Below are positions 43,159 to 52,180 of a stretch of 63,475 nucleotides of DNA, in pieces. Position 1 is the first letter of the stretch, and each line of letters starts with the position of its first letter. The notes under the pieces were generated by a model. That model had not been told where the DNA came from, ran no database searches, and worked only from the letters and a program-made list of their open reading frames with translations. Source of the DNA: JAWKVD01 sp041398225 (GTDB lineage: Bacteria; Pseudomonadota; Alphaproteobacteria; Caulobacterales; Hyphomonadaceae); assembly GCA_041398225.1 (NCBI GenBank), contig JAWKVD010000020.1, positions 1 to 63,475 of the forward strand, read 5' to 3'. The position numbers and the translations under genes were made by a program.

Positions 43159-44667
43159 GTGGGGCACGTTTTTCTTTCCTATAGTCGCGAGGACCGCGCG
43201 ACCGCCCAGAAGATATCCGAAGCGCTTGCCGCCGAGGGGTTCGATGTCTGGTGGGACAAGGTGCTTCGTGCCGGACAGACCTACGATGAAGTGACCGAAG
43301 GCATGCTTCGGGAGTCGGCGGTCGTCGTGGTGCTGTGGTCGGCGGTATCCGTAAAATCGAAATGGGTACGCGCGGAAGCGACTTTGGGCGAACGCAGCTC
43401 GGTGCTGGTTCCGGCGATGATCGAGGATTGCGATCGCCCGATCATGTTCGAACTGGTGCAGACCGCGGATCTCATCGGATGGGATGGCGATCGGGAGGCG
43501 GAGAACTGGAAGAGCTTCGTAGAGGATGTTCGCCAGGCCGTCGGCGCGGCGGATGCGGTTCAGGCGCCAGAGCCTCAGTCAGTCGCCCCTACGCCCGTTG
43601 ACGCAACGATTGAGACGACGTTCTGGACGTCCATCGAAAGCGACTCCGATCCGGCGGACCTGGAAGCTTACTTGAAACGCTATCCGAACGGGCACTATGC
43701 CGATCTCGCGCGCAACCGGTTGGCGAAGCTGCGTGCGCCCGCGCGCAAAGCCGAACCGCAGCCCATCCCGGAACCGGCTCGAGCGAGCAACGCGCCGGCT
43801 CCGAAAAAGAAGGGAAGCGGTCTTGGCGAGATCGTCGCGGCGCTCGTCACTTTGGCCGCGCTCGCTGGCGCGGGGTATTTCGGCTTCACCTATTTTAGCG
43901 GGCAAAAGTCGAACCAGCCGGCCCTCAGCGCCGAGGCGGCGGTTTCGCCGAGCGTGACTGGCAAGTTCCAGGACTGCGAGGATTGCCCGGCGATGGTCGC
44001 GCTGGCGCCGGGTGAGTTCGATATGGGCTCGGCCGACGAGGCGCCCGGGCATGTCGGAAACGAAGGGCCGGTCCATAAGGTCAGCCTGCAGGCTTTCGCG
44101 ATCGGCCAGTATGAAGTGACCTATGAGCAGTGGGGCGCCTGCGTCGAGGGCGATGGATGTCGCTTCCAGCCGAGCGACCGGGGAAATGGCGGAGGATCCG
44201 CGCCGGTGCAGGGCGTCTCGTGGGCGGACGCCAATGAGTATGTGAGATGGCTCTCCAACAAGACGGGGCGGGTATATCGCCTGCCGACGGAGGCCGAATG
44301 GGAATACGCGGCTCGCGCCGGAACCGATACGGCCTATTGGTGGGGGGAGCGCTTCGATCGCTCCATCGCCCCGTCCGGAAGGCCGCTGGATGTGTTGAAG
44401 CTTCAAGCAAACCCGTTCGGGCTGGCGGGCATGCTGGGCAATGTGCGCGAGTGGGCGGAAGACTGCTACGTGAACAACTACAGCGATGCGGCGTCGGATG
44501 GTCGAGCGGAAATGGGCGGCGACTGCTCTCGGCGCGTTGTCCGCGGCGGTTCGTTCGAAGACGGACCGGAAGCCCAGCGCGCGGCCAACCGGGCCCGCAT
44601 CGGCCAGACCGTGCGTGATGGAGCGGTCGGTTTCAGGATCGCAAGTTCCGACGTGTCGCCCCGATAG
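43159..44667 (+). CDS. TIR domain, membrane anchor and FGE-like domain protein
   Basis: 502 aa, GTG start. TIR domain at 1-130 (VFLSYSREDR, DVWWDKVLRAGQTY, and VKSKWVRAEA with Glu73 at the catalytic position). A short repeat FWTSIESDSDPADLEAYLK and RYPNGHYADLARNRLAKL follows at about 155-191. One membrane helix is at about 223-246. The C-terminal 230 residues are a sulfatase-modifying (FGE/SUMF1) domain: APGEFDMGSADE, YEVTYEQWGACV, LPTEAEWEYAARAG and RRVVRGGSFEDGPEAQRAANR. The active-site Cys pair of true FGE is missing, so ligand binding outside the membrane is likelier. Divergent from the SLATT-like gene. Confidence 0.8.
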   Translation: MGHVFLSYSREDRATAQKISEALAAEGFDVWWDKVLRAGQTYDEVTEGMLRESAVVVVLWSAVSVKSKWVRAEATLGERSSVLVPAMIEDCDRPIMFELVQTADLIGWDGDREAENWKSFVEDVRQAVGAADAVQAPEPQSVAPTPVDATIETTFWTSIESDSDPADLEAYLKRYPNGHYADLARNRLAKLRAPARKAEPQPIPEPARASNAPAPKKKGSGLGEIVAALVTLAALAGAGYFGFTYFSGQKSNQPALSAEAAVSPSVTGKFQDCEDCPAMVALAPGEFDMGSADEAPGHVGNEGPVHKVSLQAFAIGQYEVTYEQWGACVEGDGCRFQPSDRGNGGGSAPVQGVSWADANEYVRWLSNKTGRVYRLPTEAEWEYAARAGTDTAYWWGERFDRSIAPSGRPLDVLKLQANPFGLAGMLGNVREWAEDCYVNNYSDAASDGRAEMGGDCSRRVVRGGSFEDGPEAQRAANRARIGQTVRDGAVGFRIASSDVSPR

Positions 44668-44832
44668 ATCGGGTTCGGCTGCCTTCGCAAACGGCGGCCG
44701 GCCGGACGCCGGCCCGGAGGATTCCGCCAAACCGAAGCGGGCATATCCCTCACGGTAGCGCGGCATCTCGCGTCCAGCGTCCCTGACAATAGCAGAGCTA
44801 TAGAGGCGGTGTAGAAGGGCGGCCTTGTCGCG

Positions 44833-44861
44833 TTGACCTGTATGTTAGAGATATCTAAATT
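44833..44861 (+). promoter_or_regulatory. Promoter and operator of the ArsR/BigR-type gene
   Basis: TTGACC (44833-44838), 17 bases, TAAATT (44856-44861). Inside it lies TTAGA-GATA-TCTAA (44845-44858), a perfect half-site palindrome that would be covered by a dimeric repressor. It resembles the AT-rich TTAGA/TCTAA sites of BigR-type regulators. Because it lies 31 bases before the ATG at 44890, earlier in-frame starts are excluded. Confidence 0.6.
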
Positions 44862-44889
44862 AGGAAAATGTATTGAGTTGTTGGAAGAA

Positions 44890-45243
44890 ATGCGCACATC
44901 CGCTCTGAGAAAGTCGAGCCGCATGGCAAGAACCGGAAAGGCGAGTCCTGTCGAGCAGCTTGAGCCCAAGGCCGCTGACGCCGCCCGGTTGCTGAAACTG
45001 CTGGCCAACGAACAACGCCTCACGGTTCTGTGCCGCCTGTCGGCCGGTGAAATGTCGGTGTCGGAGTTGGGGCAGCACGTGCCGCTGACGCAATCGGCTT
45101 TGTCCCAGCATCTGGCCAAGATGCGCGCCGAAGGTCTGGTTGAAACCCGTCGTGAAGCGCAGACAATCTACTATCGTCTCGCCGATCCAATTGCCGAACG
45201 TCTGGTCGGCGTTCTGTGCGAGCTCTATGGCGGCGGACACTAG
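44890..45243 (+). CDS. ArsR-family persulfide-sensor regulator (BigR/SqrR-like)
   Basis: 117 aa from the ATG at 44890. Winged helix LLKLLANEQRLTVLCRLSAG, EMSVSELGQHVPLTQSALSQHLAKMRAEGLV, then AQTIYYRLADP. Two Cys, Cys48 (TVLCRL) and Cys110 (GVLCELY), are at the positions of the pair that forms a polysulfide bridge in SqrR and BigR, and the sulfide genes alongside agree. A GGAAG lies just before the start, next to its own operator. Predicted to repress in the reduced state and release on persulfide. Confidence 0.82.
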   Translation: MRTSALRKSSRMARTGKASPVEQLEPKAADAARLLKLLANEQRLTVLCRLSAGEMSVSELGQHVPLTQSALSQHLAKMRAEGLVETRREAQTIYYRLADPIAERLVGVLCELYGGGH

Positions 45244-45268
45244 CTGGCGTTCAAATCTGGTCGCCGTC

Positions 45269-45299
45269 AGCCCGGGCTTCCGCCCGGGCTTTGCGTTTC
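45269..45299. terminator. Bidirectional terminator between convergent genes
   Basis: AGCCCGGGC-TTCC-GCCCGGGCT, a perfect 9-bp stem with a 4-base loop, then TTGCGTTT. It lies 25 bases after the regulator gene and 20 bases before the end of the DUF2892 gene on the other strand. Confidence 0.7.
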
Positions 45300-45317
45300 A
45301 ACGGCCTGTGCCCGGCG

Positions 45318-45521
45318 CTACTTGAAAGCGTTTCCGGGGCGAACCCCCAGCAGCTTGAAGATCATCGCGGCAGGGCAGAAGCCCGTAATCGACGCCTGCA
45401 GCATGTTGAGGCCAGCGAACGCGGTCAGCAGGAACCAGGCTGGATGTATGAAGTAGCCGAGCGCGAGGCTGACGCTCACGATCAGGCCGGCGAAGCCGAG
45501 AACGGCGCGGTCAAGGTTCAT
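45318..45521 (-). CDS. DUF2892 small membrane protein
   Basis: 67 aa from the ATG at 45521 (GAGGAG upstream). Two hydrophobic helices, AVLGFAGLIVSVSLALGYF and FLLTAFAGLNMLQASITGFCPAAMIFKLLG, with the GFCP motif typical of DUF2892/YgaP-type inner-membrane rhodanese modules, whose Cys may contact sulfur species. The end of the minus-strand operon sqr, trxC, DUF2892, only 10 bases after trxC. A role in sulfide handling is likely but unproved. Confidence 0.85.
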   Translation of the reverse strand: MNLDRAVLGFAGLIVSVSLALGYFIHPAWFLLTAFAGLNMLQASITGFCPAAMIFKLLGVRPGNAFK

Positions 45522-45531
45522 GTAAAACTCC

Positions 45532-45999
45532 TCAGATTGAGCTGGCGCCCGCGGGCGCAAGGTGTGAACGCACCCACTGGACAAGCGCGTCCGAACGCAT
45601 CAGTCCGGCCTGACGGTCGATCAGACGCCCGTCGCGGAAAAGCAGCAGCGCCGGAATGCCGGAAACGCGATACTGGCGAATGGCTTCCGACTGGTCCGCA
45701 TTGACCTTTAGAAGTCGGGCGACGCCGGCCAGCTGGTCCGCGGCGCTCTCGAACTCCGGTGCCATTGCGCGGCATGGGCCGCACCAGGGCGCCCACACGT
45801 CCAGAAGAACCAGCCCCTTCGTGCGCTTCAGGTGCTTGTCGAGCGCATCGTCGTCGACCTCAGCCGGGTGATCCAGGCTGAGCGACTTGCCGCATTTTCC
45901 GCACTTGGCCGCGGCGGGATCGTGTCCCGCCGCGATACGGTTCGCTGAACCGCAATGGATGCAGACCGCCTGGCTCAGAAGCGCTTGATTGGCAGTCAT
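45532..45999 (-). CDS. trxC: Thioredoxin 2 with zinc ribbon
   Basis: 155 aa from the ATG at 45999 with AGGAGCGACC upstream. N-terminal zinc-ribbon Cys13/Cys16 (CIHCG) and Cys33/Cys36 (CGKCG), then a thioredoxin domain with WAPWCGPCRAM (Cys73/Cys76) and SGIPALLLF (cis-Pro). It reduces disulfides and persulfides, fitting between sqr and DUF2892. The zinc ribbon releases zinc on oxidation in characterised TrxC. Confidence 0.93.
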   Translation of the reverse strand: MTANQALLSQAVCIHCGSANRIAAGHDPAAAKCGKCGKSLSLDHPAEVDDDALDKHLKRTKGLVLLDVWAPWCGPCRAMAPEFESAADQLAGVARLLKVNADQSEAIRQYRVSGIPALLLFRDGRLIDRQAGLMRSDALVQWVRSHLAPAGASSI

Positions 46000-46013
46000 T
46001 GGTCGCTCCTTTC

Positions 46014-47285
46014 CTAGCTTTTGACCTTGTGGATGCCCATCGTGTCGAGCAACAGCTTCTCGTAGAAGGGCTCGCTTTCGCCCTTCCGCACCTTCCCGAG
46101 GAAGTACTTCTCGAAGCCGACCTTCGCCATGTGGACCCACTTGCCTTCGGCCGACCAGTTCACGTTACGGGGCGGGATCTGAGGTTGCGCCACGAAGGCG
46201 ACGCCCCCGTCGCCGAAATCGGCGAGACAGATTGCGTTCCAGGTCGCTTCAGTCGTCGGCTCTTCATTGCGCAGAAGCGCGCCGATGTTTCGCGCGGTGG
46301 CGGTGACCATTGATTCGATCATGAAACCGGTCTTGGGAACGCCGACAGGAACGGGCGTCTTGCCGGTCGGGGGGATGGCGACGCACACGCCGAGCGAGAA
46401 GACATTGGGGTAGGTTGGGTTGCGTTGGTGCTTGTCGATCAGCACGAAGCCGCGCGGGTTCACGAGGCCCTCGATATCTCTCACGGCGTCGACGCCGCGG
46501 AACGCCGGCAGCATCATCGAATACGAGAAGGGAAGCGCATGCTCGGTCTTCACCGAGCCATCCTCGGCGACTTCCTCGACATGCATCGTGCCGTCTTCAA
46601 CCTTCTTCACGCGTGCATTGGTGATCCATTTGATGTGGCGGTTGCGCATCTCGCTCTCGAGCAGACCTTTGGTGTCGCCGACGCCGTCAAGGCCCAGATG
46701 GCCGACATAGGGCTCGGAGGTGACGAAGGTCATGGGCGTCCGGTCGCGAATTTTGCGGCGGCGCAGCTCAGTGTCGAGGATCATTGCAAATTCATAGGCG
46801 GGGCCGAAGCAAGACGCCCCCTGAACCGCGCCGACCACGATCGGGCCCGGATTCTTGCAGAACGCTTCAAACGCATGGGACGCCTGCTCTGCGTGATCGA
46901 CGTGGCAGACGGACTGGGTTTCGCCTTCCGGGCCCAGTCCTTCGATTTCGTCGAATGCGAGTTCGGGGCCGGTGGCGATAACGAGATAGTCATATGGGAC
47001 GGAAGAGCCGTCGAGCAGCTCGACACGGTTATCCTTGGGGTGAACCTTCGCGGCGCCGACAGAATTGAATTCGATTTTCTTGCGCTTCATGATGTTGCGC
47101 AGGTCGACCTCGATCGCTTTGCGTTTCCGCCAGCTGACGGCGACCCAGGGGTTGGAGGGCACGAAATGATAAGTGTCGCCCTTGTTGATGACCGTAAGCG
47201 TGTCGCCGCTGCGCAGTTGTTCACGAATCTCATAGGCGGCGATAACGCCTCCCAGCCCGGCTCCCAACACCACGATGTCCGCCAT
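46014..47285 (-). CDS. sqr: Sulfide:quinone oxidoreductase
   Basis: 423 aa. FAD site IVVLGAGLGGVIAAYEI at 4-20, YLVIATGPEL at about 100-109. The redox Cys are Cys127 (SVCHVD), Cys159 (GASCFGP) and Cys301 (LGVCVAI). TYPNVFSLGV and KTGFMIESMVTATARNI are typical of SQR. It transfers electrons from sulfide to quinone on the inner membrane, making polysulfide or persulfide. It starts the operon with trxC and DUF2892; the promoter is divergent from the rhodanese operon. Confidence 0.9.
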   Translation of the reverse strand: MADIVVLGAGLGGVIAAYEIREQLRSGDTLTVINKGDTYHFVPSNPWVAVSWRKRKAIEVDLRNIMKRKKIEFNSVGAAKVHPKDNRVELLDGSSVPYDYLVIATGPELAFDEIEGLGPEGETQSVCHVDHAEQASHAFEAFCKNPGPIVVGAVQGASCFGPAYEFAMILDTELRRRKIRDRTPMTFVTSEPYVGHLGLDGVGDTKGLLESEMRNRHIKWITNARVKKVEDGTMHVEEVAEDGSVKTEHALPFSYSMMLPAFRGVDAVRDIEGLVNPRGFVLIDKHQRNPTYPNVFSLGVCVAIPPTGKTPVPVGVPKTGFMIESMVTATARNIGALLRNEEPTTEATWNAICLADFGDGGVAFVAQPQIPPRNVNWSAEGKWVHMAKVGFEKYFLGKVRKGESEPFYEKLLLDTMGIHKVKS

Positions 47286-47342
47286 AGTTTCCTCCTGTTA
47301 TCTGGTCGCGCCTGTCGGATCGTGCCGGCCTTGGCGGGCCTG

Positions 47343-47363
47343 ACGAACGCGCCGCGCGTTCGT
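47343..47363. repeat. Hairpin in the sqr leader
   Basis: ACGAACGCG-CCG-CGCGTTCGT, 9-bp perfect arms, lies between the sqr promoter and its ATG. It would form a stable 5' UTR hairpin in the sqr mRNA. It may protect the RNA or regulate translation; it has no T run. Confidence 0.5.
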
Positions 47364-47370
47364 TCCGTTG

Positions 47371-47404
47371 TTGACAATATATTAGAACAGTCGCATATAC
47401 GCAA
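47371..47404. promoter_or_regulatory. Divergent promoters with shared operator, sqr / rhodanese
   Basis: On the minus strand, TTGCGT (47399-47404) and TATATT (47376-47381) are 17 bases apart and point to sqr. On the plus strand, TTGACA (47371-47376) with CATATA 17 bases on points to the rhodanese gene. The shared centre has TTAGA-ACAG-TCGCA (47382-47395), the same half-site and 4-base spacing as the palindrome before the ArsR gene (one half degenerate). Confidence 0.5.
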
Positions 47405-47521
47405 GTACGCGCACGCTGGAGCTTTCAAAAAGCGACTTTGACCCCTTGCTGGCGGGCGGGATTGAGCCGGATCAACACATCACGGTCCATGGCGGACACT
47501 GTGCTGTGAGGGAGAAATCAG

Positions 47522-47881
47522 ATGTTTGGCGGACCAAAAATTCCTACCGAGAGCCCGGAAGAGATTCACGCGGCGTTGACGCGGGGTGAGATCGTTCTCA
47601 TCGATGTGCGCGAACCGCGAGAATACGCCACGGAACGAATCCACGGCGCGCTTCTTTACCCGCTTTCGACCTTCGACCCGGCCGCATTGCCCCAGGGCGG
47701 TCGTCCGATTGTCTTTCACTGCGGTTCTGGCAAACGTTCCGGCACGGCCTTCGAGTTGTGCCAGCAGGCGGGCGTTTCAGTTCGCTCGCATATGCGCGGC
47801 GGCATCGGCGCATGGATGAACGCGCGCTTGCCCACGATCTCGGTCGACCCTGCGACGGGTCAGGTCCGGGAAAACCGGTAG
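47522..47881 (+). CDS. Rhodanese-domain sulfurtransferase
   Basis: 119 aa, GGGAG upstream. Single rhodanese domain: IVLIDVREPREYATERIHGAL at about 24-44 and the active loop VFHCGSGKRSG with Cys67. It moves persulfide sulfur between carriers and fits the sulfide locus. It leads the operon with the membrane-fusion and RND genes, 10 bases before the MFP gene. Confidence 0.9.
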   Translation: MFGGPKIPTESPEEIHAALTRGEIVLIDVREPREYATERIHGALLYPLSTFDPAALPQGGRPIVFHCGSGKRSGTAFELCQQAGVSVRSHMRGGIGAWMNARLPTISVDPATGQVRENR

Positions 47882-47890
47882 GGGGATTAG

Positions 47891-48940
47891 ATGAACCTGC
47901 GTAAGTCCGGCATCGCCGCCGCCGTATTCCTGGCAGCCCTTGGCGTAACATCCTGCGGCGAGGCGTCCGTACATGACGCGACGACGGCGGATGTGGCCAA
48001 CGGCGAAGTGCTGACGGTCGAGGAGGTCCTCGCGCCGGACTTCCGCATCGTTGCGGCGGTCACCACAAATCGCGACGTGGGCGACGCCCGCGCCCGCATA
48101 GGCGGCAAACTATCGCGTCTGCTCGTCCGGGACGGCGATCAGGTCAAGCGGGGTGAAGTCGTCGCGGTGATAACCGACGAGCGCATTGAGGCGGAGCTTC
48201 GGGCGGCTCAGGCCGCCGTTGCGGCGGCGCAGGCCAACGCCGATCGCGCCGCGCAGGATCTGGAGCGCGCCGAGAAGCTCTTCACCGCGCAGGCGATCTC
48301 GCGGTCCGCGATCGACTCTGCGCGCGCTGACGCATCCAGCGCCACCGCCAACCTGAAGGCCGCCCAGGCCCAGGCTGCGGCTGCGCAGGCGGTGAAGGAT
48401 CAGGGGCGCGTCACCGCTCCGGCGGATGGTCGCGTTACGCGTGCGGCCACGCCCCAAGGCGCCGTGGTCATGGCCGGAGAGGTGGTGGTGAACATCTCCA
48501 CGGGCGCGCACGTCTTGCGGATCGAGCTTCCTGAATCGGATGGCCGCAACCTCCAGCAGGGTGAGAAGCTTCGCCTTGTTCTCGAAGAGGATGGCGAGGA
48601 ATCCCAGTTTGCGACGGTGCGCCAGGTCTACCCGGCTGTGACGCGCGGACGGGTTATGGCGGACCTTGATGCGCCGGGTCTGGACGAGAGCCTTATCGGC
48701 GCTCGCGTGCGCGTCGCGGTGCCGCTTGGACAACGCCCGGCAATCGTCATTCCCGAGAGCTATATCGTAACCCGCTTCGGAGCCGACTATGTCCGCCTGT
48801 TGCGGGCCGGCGGCGCCGTGATCGAAGCGCCCGTGCAGCGCGGGGCGGAAACCCCGACCGATGCGATGCCTGACGGTGTCGAAATTCTCTCCGGCCTGCG
48901 CGCCGGCGACCAGATCATCCCGGCGGGAGCCGAATCATGA
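47891..48940 (+). CDS. RND efflux periplasmic adaptor (membrane fusion protein)
   Basis: 349 aa. Lipoprotein signal ALGVTSCGEAS (Cys22). Lipoyl halves GGKLSRLLVRDGDQVKRGEVVA and RVTAPADGRVTRA flank an Ala-rich coiled coil (about 95-165). The beta-barrel and membrane-proximal parts end with LSGLRAGDQIIPAGAES. It bridges the RND pump to an outer-membrane channel. The stop overlaps the RND start (ATGA). Confidence 0.92.
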   Translation: MNLRKSGIAAAVFLAALGVTSCGEASVHDATTADVANGEVLTVEEVLAPDFRIVAAVTTNRDVGDARARIGGKLSRLLVRDGDQVKRGEVVAVITDERIEAELRAAQAAVAAAQANADRAAQDLERAEKLFTAQAISRSAIDSARADASSATANLKAAQAQAAAAQAVKDQGRVTAPADGRVTRAATPQGAVVMAGEVVVNISTGAHVLRIELPESDGRNLQQGEKLRLVLEEDGEESQFATVRQVYPAVTRGRVMADLDAPGLDESLIGARVRVAVPLGQRPAIVIPESYIVTRFGADYVRLLRAGGAVIEAPVQRGAETPTDAMPDGVEILSGLRAGDQIIPAGAES

Positions 48941-51900
48941 ATCTAGGCATCTCGGGGCGGCTGACGCAGGCGACGATCCGTTCGCCGCTGACGCCGCTGT
49001 TCCTGTTGACGGCCATTGCGCTCGGCGTTCTTGCGCTCATGACCATCCCGCGCGAGGAAGAGCCGCAGATCAGCGTGCCGATGGTGGACATCCACGTTCG
49101 CGCCGACGGCTTGAAGGCGGCTGACGCGGTTGAGCTGATCACCAAGCCCCTCGAGACCATCGTCAAGGGCATTGACGATGTCGAACATGTCTACAGCCAG
49201 ACGGAAGACGACAGCGTTCTGGTGACGGCGCGCTTCAATGTCGGCACCGACGCGGACGACGCCATCGTCCGTGTGCACGAGGAGATTCGCGCCAACTACG
49301 ACAGAATTCCGGTTGGCATCCCGGAGCCCTATATCGTCGCGCGCGGCATCGGCGATGTTCCCATCGTTGTGATCACACTGTCGCCGGATGCCGGTGCGGC
49401 GGATCGCTGGAACGATCAGTCATTGTATCTGATCGCCGACGAGCTGCAGACAGAACTGATGAAGGTGAAGGACGTAGGCCTCACCTTCATCGTGGGCGGT
49501 CGACCGCAGGAAATTCGGATTTCCCCTGATCCGGGGCGGATGGCGCTCTACGGCGCGCCGTTGAGCGCGTTGCTGGACGCTGTGGGTTCGGCGAACAAGT
49601 CCTTCCCGGCCGGCGCGCTGCGCGAACGGGGGGAGACGCTCTCGGTCGCCATGGGCAAGACCTTGGGCGACACCGATGAGATCGGCCTGCTTAGCGTCAA
49701 GACGATTGATGGCGGGGAGGTCTATCTTCGCGACGTCGCGGACGTCACCTTGGGGCCACGCGAAGATCAGGCGCGCGCCTGGCGTTTCACGCGCACCGAT
49801 GACGGGCTGCGCATGGGCAGCCGGCGGTCGACATCGATCGCCAAGAGCAGCGCCAACGCCGTCGTAGTCTCCGAAGCGATCCCGAACGGCAGCGAGGGCG
49901 AACTGATCCCTCACGGCGTGACCGCCGTCGATCTCCCGAAGTGGCGAAACGGCCAATGAGAAGGCGAACGAACTTCTCTTCCACCTCGGGCTGGCCACGA
50001 TCTCCATCGTCATCCTGATCGCATTTGCGATTGGCGTGCGCGAGGCGCTTGTGACGGCGTTCGTCATCCCGACGACGATCCTGCTGACGCTCTTCGCATC
50101 GAATCTGATGGGCTACACGATTAACCGCGTCAGTCTCTTTGCGTTGATCTTCTCGATCGGCATTCTGGTGGACGACGCGATCGTGATGATCGAGAACATC
50201 GCACGCCACTGGGCGATGAAAGACGGCCGTTCGCGCTATCGCGCGGCGATCGAGGCCGTCGCTGAGGTGGGCAACCCGACTATTGTTGCGACGCTGACGG
50301 TGGTCGCCGCTCTGCTGCCCATGATGTTCGTGTCGGGGCTGATGGGCCCCTATATGGCGCCGATTCCGGCGAACGCGTCGGCGGCGATGTTGTTCTCGTT
50401 CTTCGTTGCGGTCGTTCTGGCGCCCTGGTTGATGGTGCGGTTTGCGCGCAAGGCCATTGCGCACGAGTACAAGGACCACCACCACGACGAGGGACCGCTC
50501 GGTCGCATCTATCGTCGTGTCGCTGCGCCGGTGATCGCGTCCAAGCGGTCGGCGGGGATATTCCTGGCCGCTGTGGGCGTCGCCACGTTGCTCGCCTGCG
50601 CGATGTTCTACACCAAGACCGTGACCGTGAAGCTGCTTCCCTTCGACAACAAGTCGGAGCTTCAGGTGATGGTCGACCTGCCGGAGGGGGCGAGTCTCGG
50701 AGACCGAGCGCGTAATCATCGATACGGCCGGCATCGCCGGAAACGTTCCGGAAGTTACCGCTGTCGACGCCTATGCCGGTACGGCTTCGCCATTCAACTT
50801 CAATGGACTGGTTCGCCACTACTATCTGCGTCAGCGTCCCGAACTGGGCGATCTTCAGGTCACGCTCGCGCCTAAACAGGATCGCAAGCGTGCAAGTCAC
50901 GCCATCGCGCTGGATCTGCGCGAGCGCCTGTCCAAGCTCTCCTTGCCGGAAGGCGCGATTGTGAGAGTAGTGGAGGTTCCGCCGGGGCCGCCCGTTATCG
51001 CCACCTTGCTGGCCGAGGTCTACGGTCCGGATTCGAAGACGCGCCGCGCGGTCGCGACCGAGCTTCGCGATATCTACAGAAGCATTCCGTACATCGTCGA
51101 CGTTGACGACAGTTTCGGCGTTCCGAGACCGCGCCTGCGCCTCAATGCGGATCGTCCGGCGATCGATTTCTTCGGCGTCAATGAAAGTGATGTCGTCAAC
51201 TCGGTTGCGTTGACGCTGGGCGGCGAAGTCGTGGGCTACTCGCACCGCGGCGAGGGACGCAATCCGATCGAGATCGCGGTTCGCCTGCCGCAATCCGCTC
51301 GCACATGGTCGGAAAGCCTAGCAGCGATGCCGGTGGCGGTCGCGGCGGATGGGTCACGCCTTGTCGAGATGGGGGAGTTGGTGACCGCGACCGAGGAAGC
51401 CGGAAGCTATCCGATCTACCGTCGCAACGGCCGCTACGCCGAGATGGTGATGGGCGAGCTGGCCGGTCAGTATGAAGCGCCGATCTACGGTATGCTCGAT
51501 GTCGCCAAAGCGGTCGACGAGCACGACTGGGGTGATCTGCCCAAGCCGAAGATCAGCCTCTATGGTCAGCCCGATGACGACAGCGTTCCGACGATCCTTT
51601 GGGACGGCGAATGGGAGATCACCTATGTGACCTTCCGAGACATGGGCGCCGCATTCGCGGTGGCGATCCTCGGCATCTACATTCTGGTGGTCGCGCAGTT
51701 CAAGAGCTTCCGCCTGCCGCTGGTGATCCTGACGCCTATCCCGTTGACGCTGATCGGCATCGTGGTCGGACATATCCTGTTCCACGCCCCGTTTACTGCA
51801 ACTTCGATGATCGGCTTCATTGCGCTGGCGGGGATCATCGTTCGAAACTCGATCCTGCTGGTGGACTTCATTCGTCACGCCAGGGGCAGCGACATGCCGT

Positions 51901-52180
51901 TGCGCGAGGTGTTGCTGGAGGCGGGCGCCATCCGCTTCAAGCCAATCCTGCTCACCGCGGTTGCGGCTATGATCGGCGCGGCGGTCATTCTGTTCGATCC
52001 GGTGCCCCCAGCCTGGCGATCTCGTTGCTGTTCGGTCTGATGTCGTCGACATTGCTGACCGTTCTGGTGATCCCGGCGATCTACGTCGTGATGAAGGATC
52101 CGAATGCGCCGCTGCCCGCCAAGGTCGATCCTGAGGATGTGGCGCAGCCCAGAGCAGCTACAACGTCTCCGGCCGAGTGA
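48937..52180 (+). pseudogene. RND efflux transporter broken by frameshifts
   Basis: Begins MNLGISGRLTQATIRSPL, with the IPREEEPQISVPMVDIHV signature and the usual porter and membrane domains. Reading switches frame at about 49935-49945 (text continues GETANEKANELLFHLGLAT), at about 50695-50705 (continues ETERVIIDTAGIAGNVPEV), and at about 52005-52010 (continues SLAISLLFGLMSSTLLTVL), ending TTSPAE at 52180. Near 49815-49845 the sequence QPAVDI appears in another frame inside otherwise continuous text, suggesting paired small deletions. If real the pump is dead; assembly error is possible. Confidence 0.8.
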
